64,000 bases of DNA from Eubacterium oxidoreducens (GTDB lineage: Bacteria; Bacillota; Clostridia; Lachnospirales; Lachnospiraceae). Below are positions 28,042-38,238 of this stretch, piece after piece (positions within the stretch are counted from its first letter, which is position 1; each line of letters begins with the position of its first letter). The notes under the pieces are model-generated. The model was not told where the DNA came from. It did no database searches and was given only the letters and a program-made list of their open reading frames with translations. Location of the stretch: assembly GCF_900104415.1 (NCBI RefSeq), contig NZ_FMXR01000015.1:35272-99271 (forward strand), written 5' to 3'. The position numbers were made by a program, and so were the translations under genes.

Positions 28042-29364
28042 CTACTCTTCCTTTCGCTCACGTATAATAAATTTCAGCGATGTTCCTCGAAAACCAAATG
28101 CATCTCGAATTCGATTCTCAAGATATCTGGTATAAGAAAAATGCATTAACTTCTTATCATTTACAAATATAACAAAAGTAGGTGGTTTCACCAACACTTG
28201 CGTCATATAATAAATCTTCAAACGTCGCCCTCTATCTGAAGGTGGTTGCTGCATCGCTACCGCCTCTGCCAGAATTTCATTCAGCACACCCGTTGCAATT
28301 CTCATGGAATTATTCTCAATTACCATATCAATCATGTCAAAAATCTTTTGTACACGCTGACCGGTCTGTGCCGAAATGAACATAATCTCTGCATACGGCA
28401 TAAAGCTTAAGATTTCCCGAATCTTATTTTGATGCTCATACATGGTCTTATCATTTTTTTCAATGGCATCCCATTTATTAACTGCCACAATGATTCCTTT
28501 TCCACGTTCATGCGCAATTCCGGCAATTTTGGCATCCTGCTCCGTTACACCTTCGGTAGCATCAATCATTACAATAACCGCATCCGCACGCTCAACCGCA
28601 GTTACAGCACGAATAATACTATAGCGTTCGATTTCTTCTTTTATCTTATTCTTACGTCGAAGACCGGCTGTATCAATAAAGACATATTCGCGACCATCAT
28701 ACTTAATATCCGTATCAATCGCATCTCTCGTTGTTCCGGCAATATCCGATACAATTACACGATTTGCATTCGCCAGTTTATTGATCAATGAAGACTTCCC
28801 AACATTCGGCTTTCCAACAATCGCCACTTTCGGTCTGTCATCTTCTTCTAGCTCGGAAGCATTCTCCGGAAACAGTGCCACAACATCATCTAACAAGTCT
28901 CCGATTCCAAGTCGCGACGCAGCTGATACAGCATGCGGTTCTCCAATCCCAAGATTATAGAATTCATACACATCTGCCTGATATTTCTGAAAATCGTCAA
29001 CCTTATTCACCACAAGCACAACCGGCTTTTTTGAGCGACGCAACATATCTGCCACTTTCGCATCCGCATCAGTAAGCCCCTGCATCACGTCACAGATAAA
29101 TATAATCACATCTGCCGAAGCAATTGCAATTTCAGCCTGCTCTCTCATCTGCGACAAAATAATATCCTTTGTATTCGGTTCGATACCGCCGGTATCAATC
29201 ATGGTAAATTGATATTTCAACCATTCAACGTCTGCATAGATACGGTCTCTGGTCACTCCCGGAGTGTCCTGAACAATCGCAATTCTTTCACCTGCAAGAA
29301 CATTAAACAGTGTAGATTTTCCTACATTAGGTCTGCCAACAATGGCAACTACCGGTTTACTCAC
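28042..29364 (-). CDS. der: Ribosome biogenesis GTPase Der (EngA)
   Basis: The 440-residue protein has two tandem G domains, each with a full set of motifs: [20 protein letters not shown] in the first; [21 protein letters not shown] in the second. A KH-like C-terminal domain follows and ends in basic residues. It acts in 50S subunit maturation. It is the second gene of the operon, 47 bp after the DUF512 gene. Confidence 0.95.
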   Translation of the reverse strand: MSKPVVAIVGRPNVGKSTLFNVLAGERIAIVQDTPGVTRDRIYADVEWLKYQFTMIDTGGIEPNTKDIILSQMREQAEIAIASADVIIFICDVMQGLTDADAKVADMLRRSKKPVVLVVNKVDDFQKYQADVYEFYNLGIGEPHAVSAASRLGIGDLLDDVVALFPENASELEEDDRPKVAIVGKPNVGKSSLINKLANANRVIVSDIAGTTRDAIDTDIKYDGREYVFIDTAGLRRKNKIKEEIERYSIIRAVTAVERADAVIVMIDATEGVTEQDAKIAGIAHERGKGIIVAVNKWDAIEKNDKTMYEHQNKIREILSFMPYAEIMFISAQTGQRVQKIFDMIDMVIENNSMRIATGVLNEILAEAVAMQQPPSDRGRRLKIYYMTQVLVKPPTFVIFVNDKKLMHFSYTRYLENRIRDAFGFRGTSLKFIIRERKEE

Positions 29365-29411
29365 TATATCTCCTCCATTCGCACAGATTACATGTGCATT
29401 GGTTCTAACTT

Positions 29412-30737
29412 CTACTCTTCCAATAACGCGTCCACCAAATCGCGCCCGTTTGATTTTACAATACAGACAGGTACTTGTAAAGTTTTTTGAAAATCGGCCA
29501 AAGTCACATCATCCAAAAACACTTCTTCTCCGCTTCTAAGCACGTTACAAGGCAGCAAGAGCTTATCTCCAAGTTCAACTTCTTTAAGCTGTGCCAGCAA
29601 ATCTCCACCGGTAAGAAGGCCGCTAACCGTAATCAGTTCGCCAAAAAAATCATTTCGAATCGGAACTACGTCAACTTGTATATGCTCTTTTACCTTCATA
29701 AACTCCTCGCACAATTCCTTCAAAGTTGGAGCTGCCAGCATTCCTGTCGCAATGGTAACATGCTTTTTTTTGGGCTTTCGCAGATGAAATCTTCTTGCCT
29801 TTTTCAATTGCTTTAGTGCTTCATGAAATTCTTCTTTTAAAAGACGCAGCATTCCGACTCCATTTTCCAACTGAAGATATCCGTCATATCGCTCTTCTTC
29901 CGGTAGCTTTCGATCTGCTTGCAGATACCATTCATCAGAAGCATGTACGAAATGAATCCCCCAAAGCTCCATCGCCTTTTCTTGAAAATGTTCTATCAAA
30001 TCAATAACTTCGCCTGCATCTTCTTTTGTGAAGTTTTCGAGCGGATATAAACCTTCCCGATATTTCGAAAGCCCCGCCGGAACAACCGATACACTCTGCA
30101 TAACCGGTGCATATGCCAAGAGTTTTTCCAGCGAATACCGCAGCTGCTGTCCATCATTTACACCTTTGCAGAGCACAATCTGTCCATTCATCTCAATGCC
30201 GGCTTCATAAAAACGCTCGATGGCATCTAACGCATCTCCTGCAAAGCGATTATGCAGCATCTTGCACCGAAGTTCCTTGTTCATGGTCTGTACCGAAATA
30301 TTAATCGGTCCCATATGATAGCGAATAACGCGCTCAATATCTTTTTCCTTCATGTTCGTAAGAGTAATATAATTCCCTTGCAAAAAAGAAAGTCTCGCAT
30401 CATCATCCTTAAAGTATAGCGTATCGCGCATCCCCGGCGGCATCTGATCGATAAAGCAAAAAATGCACTTATTTGTACAGCTTCGATATTCATCCATAAG
30501 ACCATTATCAAATACAAATCCTAGATCATCCGCATAATCTTTCTCAATCTGAAAGACCTGCATTGTTCCGTCCGCTTTTTCAATCTCTAAAGAAAGTTCT
30601 TCTTCATTCGCAAGATAATGGTAGTCAAATACATCTTCCATCTCCTGCCCACTGATTGAAACCAGATAATCTCCACCTTCTATATTCAATTTTTCTGCAA
30701 TACTGCCGGGCTCTACCCGATTAATCAAATGTTTCAT
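29412..30737 (-). CDS. DUF512 family PDZ / radical-SAM-like protein
   Basis: The 441-residue protein has an N-terminal PDZ-like segment ([21 protein letters not shown], residues about 8-28), a radical SAM-like cluster CTNKCIFC (about 87-94) with [10 protein letters not shown] after it, and a C-terminal DUF512 part. The family is nearly always next to der in Clostridia, as here, but its role is unknown; a link to ribosome assembly is inferred from that conserved neighbourhood. It has its own promoter and probably leads the operon DUF512-der-plsY-gpsA. Confidence 0.88.
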   Translation of the reverse strand: MKHLINRVEPGSIAEKLNIEGGDYLVSISGQEMEDVFDYHYLANEEELSLEIEKADGTMQVFQIEKDYADDLGFVFDNGLMDEYRSCTNKCIFCFIDQMPPGMRDTLYFKDDDARLSFLQGNYITLTNMKEKDIERVIRYHMGPINISVQTMNKELRCKMLHNRFAGDALDAIERFYEAGIEMNGQIVLCKGVNDGQQLRYSLEKLLAYAPVMQSVSVVPAGLSKYREGLYPLENFTKEDAGEVIDLIEHFQEKAMELWGIHFVHASDEWYLQADRKLPEEERYDGYLQLENGVGMLRLLKEEFHEALKQLKKARRFHLRKPKKKHVTIATGMLAAPTLKELCEEFMKVKEHIQVDVVPIRNDFFGELITVSGLLTGGDLLAQLKEVELGDKLLLPCNVLRSGEEVFLDDVTLADFQKTLQVPVCIVKSNGRDLVDALLEE

Positions 30738-30747
30738 ATTTCAGTTT

Positions 30748-30777
30748 ATTATAATCGATACTTCTTATGACTCGCAA
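30748..30777 (-). promoter_or_regulatory. Promoter of the DUF512-der-plsY-gpsA operon
   Basis: TTGCGA (30772-30777) and TATAAT (30748-30753) are 18 bp apart on the minus strand, 11 bp before the DUF512 ATG. The very short leader means the start of transcription falls at or close to the start codon. Confidence 0.5.
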
Positions 30778-30783
30778 CAAAGA

Positions 30784-30824
30784 AATCCCCCAAAAGCAAA
30801 GTGCCCTCGGGGGATCTATCATTT
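30784..30824 (-). terminator. Terminator of nifJ
   Basis: GATCCCCC and GGGGGATTTC pair on the minus strand with a 16-20-base loop, followed by TTTCTTTG. It lies 16 bp past the nifJ stop. Confidence 0.75.
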
Positions 30825-30839
30825 ACTTGTATCAAAAGA

Positions 30840-33800
30840 TTAGTTATTTCCGTACAATGTAACCAATTTCTGCAAATGTTCATAACGAGCTTTTGCTTCT
30901 TTTTCATTTGCATCAAACAGTTTCTCAGCCTTTTCCGGATTGGCACGTACCAAAGCGTTATAACGAACTTCTCCGTTTAAGAATTCCTTATAATCTCCTG
31001 TTGGAGCCTTGCTATCTAAAATAAATGCAGGCTTTCCTTCTGCTGCAAGAGCAGGATTGTAACGGAAGTTGTTCCAATATCCACATGCTACAGCTTCTTT
31101 TTCTTCCGTCTGAGCCTTGCTCATTCCCTTCTTGATACCATGGTTGATACATGGAGCATAAGCAATAATGATAGATGGTCCCGGATAAGCTTCTGCTTCC
31201 GCAATTGCCTTTACACACTGATTATAATCAGCACCCATAGCAATATGAGCCGTATATACATAGCCATAACTCATTGCAATTCCTGCAAGATCTTTCTTCT
31301 TGATTTCTTTACCGCCGGCAGCGAACTGCGCAGTTGCTCCTGTTGGTGTAGCCTTTGAAGACTGTCCACCTGTATTTGAATATACCTCTGTATCAAATAC
31401 CATAATGTTGATATCCTGTCCAGAAGCGATTACATGGTCAAGTCCACCAAATCCGATGTCATATGCCCATCCGTCACCACCGAAGATCCACTGTGACTTC
31501 TTAGCAAGGAAATCCTTGTCTTTCAGGATATCTTCACCTTCACCATTCTTCTCAAGTGCTGCTACGAGCGCATCTGTTGCAGGTCCGTTAGTAACACCAC
31601 TTCCAAAGGTATCAAGATAAGCCTTTGCTTCTTCTTTTGATGCGCCATTTTCAGCGATTTCTTCTACTTTCGCTTTCAAACGCTTACGAACTGCGTTCTG
31701 AGCCAATAACATACCAAGACCAAATTCAGCTGCATCTTCAAACAATGAGTTAGACCATGCCGGTCCTTTGCCTGCCTGATTTACTGTATAAGGTGTCGCC
31801 GGTGAAGAGTTACCCCAGATAGAAGAACATCCGGTTGCATTGGCAACATACATTCTATCACCAAACAGCTGTGTCAAAAGCTTAGCATAAGGTGTTTCTC
31901 CACAACCAGCACAAGCTCCTGAGAACTCAAGAAGTGGCTTCTTAAACTGGCTACCCTTAACGGTATTTAATTTGAATTTTGCAACAACATCTTCCTTTTC
32001 CGGAAGTTTTTCAGCATAGTCGAAAAGTTTCTGCTCATCAAGCTGACTTTCAAGCGGCTGCATGGTAAGTGCTTTTTCCTTAGCAGGACATACATTTACA
32101 CAAGAACCACATCCTGTACAGTCAAGAACGGATACAGACATTGTAAACTTATAATCCGGCATTCCATTACAAGCTGCAAATGCATCTGTCGGTGCCTTAG
32201 CTGCTTCCTCTTCTGTCATTGCTACCGGCCGAATAGCTGCATGCGGGCAGACATAAGAACAGATATTACACTGAATACATTTTGTTGCATCCCAGGAAGG
32301 AACGTCTACTGCAACGCCACGTTTTTCATATGCTGCAGAGCCTGAAGGTGTTGAACCATCTGCATATTTCTTAAATGTTGAAACCGGCAGGTTCTTTCCT
32401 TCTTGTGCATTGATTGGAATCAAAATATTATTAACGAAATCTACAACTTCTTTTCTACCTTCTGTTGCCTTAGAAGAGAAATCCTCGTCCGTTGCATTCT
32501 TCCAGCTCTCCGGAACCTGAACTTCAACCACATCCTGTGCACCACGGTCGATTGCATCATAATTCATCTGTACAATCTTATCACCCTTCTTACCGTATGT
32601 AGCCTTAGCAGCTGCTTTCATAAGATTGATAGCTTCTTCTTCCGGAATGATATTGGCAAGTTTGAAGAAAGCTGACTGAAGTACCGTATTGATACGTCCG
32701 CCAAGTCCGATTTCCTTACCAATCTTGATTCCGTCAATTGTACAAAAACGGATATTATTTTCTGCAATATATCTCTTAACCTGACCCGGAAGATGTTCCT
32801 CAAGCCCCTGTGCATCCCATGCGCAGTTCAAAAGGAAAGTTCCGCCCGGAACAAGATCCTGAACCATATTGTATTTTCTAATGTATGCAGGATTATGACA
32901 CGCAACAAAGTTCGCCTTACTAATCAGGTATGTAGAACGGATTTCTTTCTTACCAAAACGAAGATGTGAAATGGTAACACCGCCTGACTTTTTCGAATCA
33001 TAATCAAAATATGCCTGTGCAAACATATCGGTATTATCACCGATAATCTTGATTGAGTTCTTGTTCGCACCTACCGTACCATCTGCTCCAAGTCCCCAGA
33101 ACTTACAGTTAATGGTTCCTTCCGGAGTTGTAACAGGATTTTCTTCAATTTCAAGTGAAAGATTCGTTACATCATCCACGATACCAATTGTGAAATGTTC
33201 TTTTTTATCATTATGATAAACCGCTATAATCTGTCCAGGAGTTGTATCCTTAGAGCCAAGTCCATAACGTCCGGCATAAATTGGAGTTGTCTCGAACTTT
33301 GTTCCCTTTAATGCAGCAACAACATCAAGATATAAAGGATCTCCAAGTGCTCCAGGCTCTTTTGTACGATCCAATACTGAAATCTGCTTTACCGTATCCG
33401 GAATTGCTGCAAGCAATGCCTCTTTTGAGAATGGACGATACAGTCTTACTTTAACAAGACCTACTTTTTCTCCTCTTGCTGTCAGATAATCGATAGTCTC
33501 ATCAATTGTCTCACATACAGAACCCATAGCAATAATGATATGTGTTGCATCCGGCGCTCCATAGTAATTGAACAGCTTATAATCTGTTCCAATCTTTTCA
33601 TTTACTTTATCCATATAGCTTTGTACAATCTGCGGAAGCGCATCGTATGAGCTATTGCAAGCTTCTCTTGCCTGGAAGAAGATATCCGGATTTTGTGCAG
33701 ATCCCATCTCCTGTGGATGATTTGGATTCAGTGCATTATTTCTAAATTCCTGAACAGCATCCATATCCATCATATCTTCTAAGTCTTTGTAATCCCATGT

Positions 33801-34352
33801 CTCAATCTTCTGAATCTCATGAGATGTTCTAAATCCATCAAAGAAATTGATAAAGGACATCTTACCCTTTACAGCAGCACAATGTGCAACAGGTGTCAAA
33901 TCCATAACTTCCTGAACAGATGATTCACAAAGCATAGCAACACCGGTCTGACGACAGGCGTACACATCAGAGTGGTCACCAAAGATACAAAGTGCATGTG
34001 TAGAAATCGTACGAGCAGACACATTGAACACACCCGGAAGTCCTTCTGCCGCAATCTTATAAAGATTCGGAATCATAAGCAGCAGACCCTGTGATGCGGT
34101 ATAAGTTGTTGTAAGCGCTCCAGCTGCCAGTGATCCGTGTACGGCTCCGGCTGCTCCGGCCTCAGACTGCATCTCCGTAATCTGTACTTCCTGACCGAAG
34201 AGATTCTTACGGCCTTGTGTTGCCCATTCATCAGAAGCTTCTGCCATTACAGATGATGGGGTGATTGGATAGATTGCTGCCACATCAGAATATGCATATG
34301 AAACATGTGCTGCAGCATGATTACCATCCATCGTTTTCATTGGTCTTTTCAT
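30840..34352 (-). CDS. nifJ: Pyruvate:ferredoxin (flavodoxin) oxidoreductase
   Basis: This single-chain PFOR of 1170 residues oxidises pyruvate to acetyl-CoA and CO2 and reduces ferredoxin. Seen in order: N-terminal domain with YPITPSSVMAEASDEWA, domain II, the gamma-like part, two 4Fe-4S clusters (CIQCNICSYVCPHAAIRP and CTGCGSCVNVCP, near 690 and 745), and the thiamine diphosphate domain with GDGWAYDIGFGGLDHV and NTEVYSNTGGQ-like FDTEVYSNTGGQSS. The ATG at 34352 has AGGAGG upstream; an earlier in-frame ATG at 34412 is rejected. It marks an anaerobic, fermentative metabolism. Confidence 0.97.
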   Translation of the reverse strand: MKRPMKTMDGNHAAAHVSYAYSDVAAIYPITPSSVMAEASDEWATQGRKNLFGQEVQITEMQSEAGAAGAVHGSLAAGALTTTYTASQGLLLMIPNLYKIAAEGLPGVFNVSARTISTHALCIFGDHSDVYACRQTGVAMLCESSVQEVMDLTPVAHCAAVKGKMSFINFFDGFRTSHEIQKIETWDYKDLEDMMDMDAVQEFRNNALNPNHPQEMGSAQNPDIFFQAREACNSSYDALPQIVQSYMDKVNEKIGTDYKLFNYYGAPDATHIIIAMGSVCETIDETIDYLTARGEKVGLVKVRLYRPFSKEALLAAIPDTVKQISVLDRTKEPGALGDPLYLDVVAALKGTKFETTPIYAGRYGLGSKDTTPGQIIAVYHNDKKEHFTIGIVDDVTNLSLEIEENPVTTPEGTINCKFWGLGADGTVGANKNSIKIIGDNTDMFAQAYFDYDSKKSGGVTISHLRFGKKEIRSTYLISKANFVACHNPAYIRKYNMVQDLVPGGTFLLNCAWDAQGLEEHLPGQVKRYIAENNIRFCTIDGIKIGKEIGLGGRINTVLQSAFFKLANIIPEEEAINLMKAAAKATYGKKGDKIVQMNYDAIDRGAQDVVEVQVPESWKNATDEDFSSKATEGRKEVVDFVNNILIPINAQEGKNLPVSTFKKYADGSTPSGSAAYEKRGVAVDVPSWDATKCIQCNICSYVCPHAAIRPVAMTEEEAAKAPTDAFAACNGMPDYKFTMSVSVLDCTGCGSCVNVCPAKEKALTMQPLESQLDEQKLFDYAEKLPEKEDVVAKFKLNTVKGSQFKKPLLEFSGACAGCGETPYAKLLTQLFGDRMYVANATGCSSIWGNSSPATPYTVNQAGKGPAWSNSLFEDAAEFGLGMLLAQNAVRKRLKAKVEEIAENGASKEEAKAYLDTFGSGVTNGPATDALVAALEKNGEGEDILKDKDFLAKKSQWIFGGDGWAYDIGFGGLDHVIASGQDINIMVFDTEVYSNTGGQSSKATPTGATAQFAAGGKEIKKKDLAGIAMSYGYVYTAHIAMGADYNQCVKAIAEAEAYPGPSIIIAYAPCINHGIKKGMSKAQTEEKEAVACGYWNNFRYNPALAAEGKPAFILDSKAPTGDYKEFLNGEVRYNALVRANPEKAEKLFDANEKEAKARYEHLQKLVTLYGNN

Positions 34353-34680
34353 TTTGGTAGTCCTCCTAAAATTTCGTAACTGTTCTTTCCTCTTTTTCAT
34401 CTGGATAAACATCCAATTACTTCAAATTCTATCATAATTTTAGGGACACTTCACGCATCCCCGAAATTGTATCAGCAAAAATACAATAAAACATTTTGTA
34501 TGATAATGCAACTATAATTTGCATTTTTTGTATTTTTTTTAGAACATACTATTCCAAAATGGATAACTCATCAAGCAATTAAAGCGTATGGTACTTAAAA
34601 CCACTTGTATTTCCATATATTTTTGTTACAATAGAAAGCAGTGCTTACAAGTACATTATTATAAAGAAAGGTTTTTCAAT
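34353..34680. promoter_or_regulatory. Divergent intergenic region between nifJ and the ABC-F gene
   Basis: The gap has two perfect short dyads: ATTGTAT-N8-ATACAAT (34466-34487) and AATGCAA-N7-TTGCATT (34505-34525), the latter followed by a T-rich stretch. For the plus-strand gene, TTGTAT (34605-34610) and TACAAT (34627-34632) form a promoter with 16-bp spacing. For nifJ a weaker TGAAGT/TAGAAT pair is possible around 34405-34435. The dyads lie where regulators of nifJ would be expected. Confidence 0.55.
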
Positions 34681-36321
34681 ATGATTAGTGCAAACAATGT
34701 CACGCTTCGAATCGGCAAGAAAGCTTTATTCGAAGATGTTAATATCAAATTTACAGAAGGCAACTGCTATGGACTCATCGGTGCTAACGGTGCCGGTAAA
34801 TCTACGTTCTTAAAGATTTTAAACGGACAGCTTGAACCTTCTAGCGGAGATGTTACCATTACACCGGGACAGCGTCTTTCTTTCTTACAACAAGATCACT
34901 TTAAATATGATGAATATCCTGTTCTGGATACTGTCATCATGGGAAATCAACGTCTGTATGAAATCATGAAAGAAAAGGATGCTATTTATATGAAGGAAGA
35001 CTTCTCTGACGAAGATGGTATCCGCGCTAGTGAACTCGAAGCTGAATTCGCCGAAATGGATGGTTGGAATGCAGAATCTGATGCTGCCACCTTATTAAAT
35101 GGTCTTGGTATCCCTACCGAAGAGCACTACTCTATCATGGGTGATTTGAATGGTTCTTTAAAGGTTAAGGTTCTGCTTGCACAGGCTTTGTTCGGCAATC
35201 CTGACATTCTTCTTTTAGACGAGCCTACCAATAACTTAGACCTAGATGCAATCGGTTGGCTTGAAGAGTTTTTGATCAATTTTGAAAATACGGTTATTGT
35301 TGTATCTCATGACCGTTACTTCTTAAATAAAGTATGCACACATATTGCAGATATTGATTATGGCAAGATTCAGCTGTATGCCGGAAACTATGATTTCTGG
35401 TACGAATCCAGCCAGCTTCTAATCAAGCAGATGAAAGAAGCCAACAAAAAGAAAGAAGAAAAAATCAAAGAATTGCAGGAATTCATCTCCCGTTTCTCTG
35501 CTAATGCTTCTAAGTCCAAGCAGGCAACTTCTCGTAAGAAGGCTCTTGAAAAGATTGAACTTGACGAAATCAAGCCATCTTCAAGAAAATATCCTTATAT
35601 CGACTTTAGACCGGAACGCGAGATTGGAAATGAAGTCCTTGAAGTAGAAGGTTTATCCAAGACTATTGATGGCGAAAAGATTTTAAATAATATCTCTTTC
35701 ATCGTTGGTCATGATGACAAGATTGCTTTTGTCGGCGGTAACGAAAGAGCGAAAACTGTTCTCTTCCAGATTCTTGCCGGTGAACTCGAACCGGATGAAG
35801 GTACTTACAAATGGGGTGTTACCACATCTCAATCTTACTTTCCTAAAGACAATACTACAATCTTTGATACAGATTTACAGATTGCAGATTGGTTGACACA
35901 GTTTTCGGAAATAAAAGATGCTACCTATGTAAGAGGTTTCCTTGGTCGTATGCTTTTCCCTGGAGATGCCGGCGTCAAGAAGATGCGCGTCTTATCCGGT
36001 GGAGAAAAAGTCAGAGTTCTTCTTTCTCGTATGATGATTGAAAACTCTAACGTATTAATCTTCGATGAACCGACTGACCACTTGGATATGGAATCGATTA
36101 CCGCACTCAATAACGGCATGATTAAGTTCCCGGGCGTTATCTTATTTGCTTCCCGTGACCATCAGGTCGTCCAGACAACTGCCAATCGAATCATCGAAAT
36201 TCTTCCTGACGGAACCACCGTTGATAAGACTACAACTTATGACGAATATCTCGAAAATGATGAGATGGCAAGAAAACGTCAGGTATATACCGTTGAAGAA
36301 GATGAAGAAGAAAACGCATAA
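34681..36321 (+). CDS. ABC-F family ATPase (YbiT-like)
   Basis: The 546-residue soluble protein has two ABC modules joined by a charged linker (about 240-320) as in ABC-F translation factors. Module 1: GANGAGKSTFLKIL, degenerate signature LNGSLKVKVLLAQ, LLLDEPTNNLDLD. Module 2: the P-loop is altered (GGNERAKTVLFQIL, with Ala for the last Gly), but LSGGEKVRVLLSRM and LIFDEPTDHLDMES are intact. Length and linker SANASKSKQATSRKKAL fit the YbiT branch. ATG 34681 is preceded by AAAGAAAGG. Only plus-strand core gene in this half. Confidence 0.88.
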   Translation: MISANNVTLRIGKKALFEDVNIKFTEGNCYGLIGANGAGKSTFLKILNGQLEPSSGDVTITPGQRLSFLQQDHFKYDEYPVLDTVIMGNQRLYEIMKEKDAIYMKEDFSDEDGIRASELEAEFAEMDGWNAESDAATLLNGLGIPTEEHYSIMGDLNGSLKVKVLLAQALFGNPDILLLDEPTNNLDLDAIGWLEEFLINFENTVIVVSHDRYFLNKVCTHIADIDYGKIQLYAGNYDFWYESSQLLIKQMKEANKKKEEKIKELQEFISRFSANASKSKQATSRKKALEKIELDEIKPSSRKYPYIDFRPEREIGNEVLEVEGLSKTIDGEKILNNISFIVGHDDKIAFVGGNERAKTVLFQILAGELEPDEGTYKWGVTTSQSYFPKDNTTIFDTDLQIADWLTQFSEIKDATYVRGFLGRMLFPGDAGVKKMRVLSGGEKVRVLLSRMMIENSNVLIFDEPTDHLDMESITALNNGMIKFPGVILFASRDHQVVQTTANRIIEILPDGTTVDKTTTYDEYLENDEMARKRQVYTVEEDEEENA

Positions 36322-36329
36322 ATATCTTT

Positions 36330-36372
36330 CAAAAAAGAATGTCGAGACAAACGCCTCGACATTCTTTTTTTG
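36330..36372 (+). terminator. Terminator of the ABC-F gene
   Basis: AATGTCGAG and CTCGACATT pair around ACAAACGC, followed by CTTTTTTT, 12 bp after the stop. The leading A run makes it usable on the other strand too. Confidence 0.92.
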
Positions 36373-36428
36373 GAGTATTTTTTATATGTCATAACCGTGC
36401 TTTTGCTCGGCTATTGCCAACCCTTAAG

Positions 36429-36890
36429 CTAAGAACTGATATCCATCCGATAGATCTTACCACTCTTATTCTTATATACGGAGATTCCCAATCCATTATA
36501 ACATTTCACTAATTTCATAAATTTCTTTTTGGTAATCTTCTTCTCACCATCAATTCCATAAATATAATATTTACACTTTTTTGCAAGCTTGAAGGTGCGC
36601 GTTGAATTCGAAATCACATTATTATAATCTCCATTCACCATAAGACTTCCCTTAATTGTAACGGATGCCTTTGTCATTGTGACCTTTGCGATCGTCGGTT
36701 CCTTATATCCTCGCGCATTTGCATAATCCCCATATAATTCACCAAAATATATCGCTTCCTTACTTGATTTCTTTGTTGCGGCTTCTACTTTTACCGGACC
36801 CGCAATCGTATGGAATGCTGTTGGTGCCACCAATGATACAACCAGACCAAGTGCTATCACTGCTATCATCTTCTTAAATGTCTTCCTCAT
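36429..36890 (-). CDS. Small secreted protein, unknown family
   Basis: The 153-residue product has a clear Sec signal peptide (MRKTFKKMIAVIALGLVVSL, likely cut near VEA-ATKK). The mature part is about 115 residues, rich in Lys, Tyr and beta-prone stretches (ASVTIKGSLMVNG, FKLAKKCKYYIYGID). It resembles small surface or exported proteins of Lachnospiraceae, but I cannot name a family. The ATG at 36890 has GGGAG 9 bp upstream; a longer start at 36926 would put charged residues before the signal peptide. A promoter lies just upstream. Confidence 0.75.
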   Translation of the reverse strand: MRKTFKKMIAVIALGLVVSLVAPTAFHTIAGPVKVEAATKKSSKEAIYFGELYGDYANARGYKEPTIAKVTMTKASVTIKGSLMVNGDYNNVISNSTRTFKLAKKCKYYIYGIDGEKKITKKKFMKLVKCYNGLGISVYKNKSGKIYRMDISS

Positions 36891-36942
36891 AGATTCCATC
36901 TCCCTTCTTTTAGAATCAAGCATCACGATATGTTCTACTTTT

Positions 36943-37008
36943 ATTATACCCTTTAAGTTATCTGATACAACTTAAATTTTTGTTACATTTTTTAGAAAAT
37001 TTGTAACA
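36943..37008 (-). promoter_or_regulatory. Promoter and upstream dyad of the secreted-protein gene
   Basis: TTGTAT (36965-36970) and TATAAT (36943-36948) are 16 bp apart on the minus strand. A further dyad, TGTTAC-N16-GTAACA (36981-37008), lies just upstream of the -35, where an activator could bind. Confidence 0.6.
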
Positions 37009-37035
37009 TTTTTCCTACGAAAATAGATTTTTTTC

Positions 37036-37848
37036 TTACACCAGCATCAAAAACGCCCCCAAATTACCACGCCTTCCATGACTGGCCCGATGCGAAAACA
37101 ATTCCTTCTGGTTGCAACAGGTGCATAGCTTCGTTGTCTCAATATGTTCCGGCAATACCCCCGCCTCCAATAACACGAGTTCATTGGCCCTCCATAAATC
37201 AAGCTGATATTTTCCATTTGCTTTTTGATAAGATACCTCCTTCGGAAACTGAATTGCAACCTCCCTTGAAACCTCATAACATTCCTGACAAATTGAAGGT
37301 CCAATGGCGCAAATAACGTCACACGGATCGGTCTGAAACTCCTTTGTCATCGTCTCAATTGTCACTTTACCAATCTTGCCCGCTGTTCCTCTCCATCCAG
37401 AATGGCTAAGGGCAATCACTTCCCGAACCGGATCGACAAAATAAAGCGGTACACAATCTGCATAAAAAGTTGCCAAAACAAGTCCCTTTTCATTTGTAAC
37501 AAGCCCATCCACATCCTCATACGTTCGTTCGTTTACAATGCCAGCTCCGCCGTCATCATGAGATACCACTCTCACATTCGTCGTATGTGTCTGCTTTGAA
37601 GTTACGATATCCTCAAGCCGCACTCCCAGATACTCGGCTACACGGCGATAATTTTCCAAAACCCGCTCTCTTTCATCCCCCCGGTCAAAACTCAGATTCA
37701 GACTTTCATAAATATCTTCACTAACGCCTCCCATACGCGTTGTAAACAGATGCCGAATACATGAAATCTCCTCTAGCATCGGATATTTTAAAACCGGCAG
37801 ACTACTGCCGGTAAGATATGGTATTTCTATTTGATTTTTGTATTTCAT
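37036..37848 (-). CDS. pgeF: Laccase-domain protein PgeF/YfiH (peptidoglycan editing factor)
   Basis: A 270-residue protein of the multicopper-oxidase-like DUF152 family. Zn/metal ligands are visible in TSKQTHTTNV (His), FYADCVPLYFVD (Cys) and ALSHSGWRGTAGKIG (His), with CTCCNQKELFSHRASHGRRGN at the end (split here: CTCC and SHRASHGRRGN). Members act as purine nucleoside phosphorylases or remove mis-incorporated amino acids from muropeptides. It is the last gene of the ylq-like operon. Confidence 0.88.
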   Translation of the reverse strand: MKYKNQIEIPYLTGSSLPVLKYPMLEEISCIRHLFTTRMGGVSEDIYESLNLSFDRGDERERVLENYRRVAEYLGVRLEDIVTSKQTHTTNVRVVSHDDGGAGIVNERTYEDVDGLVTNEKGLVLATFYADCVPLYFVDPVREVIALSHSGWRGTAGKIGKVTIETMTKEFQTDPCDVICAIGPSICQECYEVSREVAIQFPKEVSYQKANGKYQLDLWRANELVLLEAGVLPEHIETTKLCTCCNQKELFSHRASHGRRGNLGAFLMLV

Positions 37849-37859
37849 AATTTTCCTTT

Positions 37860-38216
37860 CTAGCAGCTTTCAAATGCATTTCTATATAGCACAATTTGCG
37901 AAGGTGTAATCGCCACAATATCAAAACGGCATTGATAAGAAGACAGCCACGGATGGGTCATTCGAAAATAAGACGCAACCCGGCAAATTGTTCTGCGTTT
38001 CTTATAATTGACGGCACAGGTCGGATCTCCATAACAACCACTGCTTCGATATTTCACTTCAATAAATGCCAAAATCTTCTTTTCTAGACCTATTAAATCA
38101 ATCTCGCCAAGCTTACACCGGTAATTACGCTCAAGTATTCGATATCCAAGCGCTACCAGATAACGCTCTGCAAGGCGTTCCATATGCGTGCCCACGGCAC
38201 GATGATTCTCCCCCAT
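37860..38216 (-). CDS. YraN family protein (UPF0102, endonuclease-like)
   Basis: A 118-residue protein with the restriction-endonuclease-like core of UPF0102: AERYLVALGYRILERNYR, GEIDLIG (Asp) and ILAFIEVKYRSS (Glu-x-Lys), and a short C-terminal part. YraN proteins are linked to recombination or DNA uptake but not characterised well. It is between the FlhB-like gene and pgeF. Confidence 0.85.
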   Translation of the reverse strand: MGENHRAVGTHMERLAERYLVALGYRILERNYRCKLGEIDLIGLEKKILAFIEVKYRSSGCYGDPTCAVNYKKRRTICRVASYFRMTHPWLSSYQCRFDIVAITPSQIVLYRNAFESC

Positions 38217-38238
38217 AACTCTCTTCCCCTGTCTATTT

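Noticed and set aside
34441..34490. Rex operator upstream of nifJ
   Set aside because: ATTGTAT-N8-ATACAAT does not fit the Rex consensus TTGTGAA-N4-TTCACAA.
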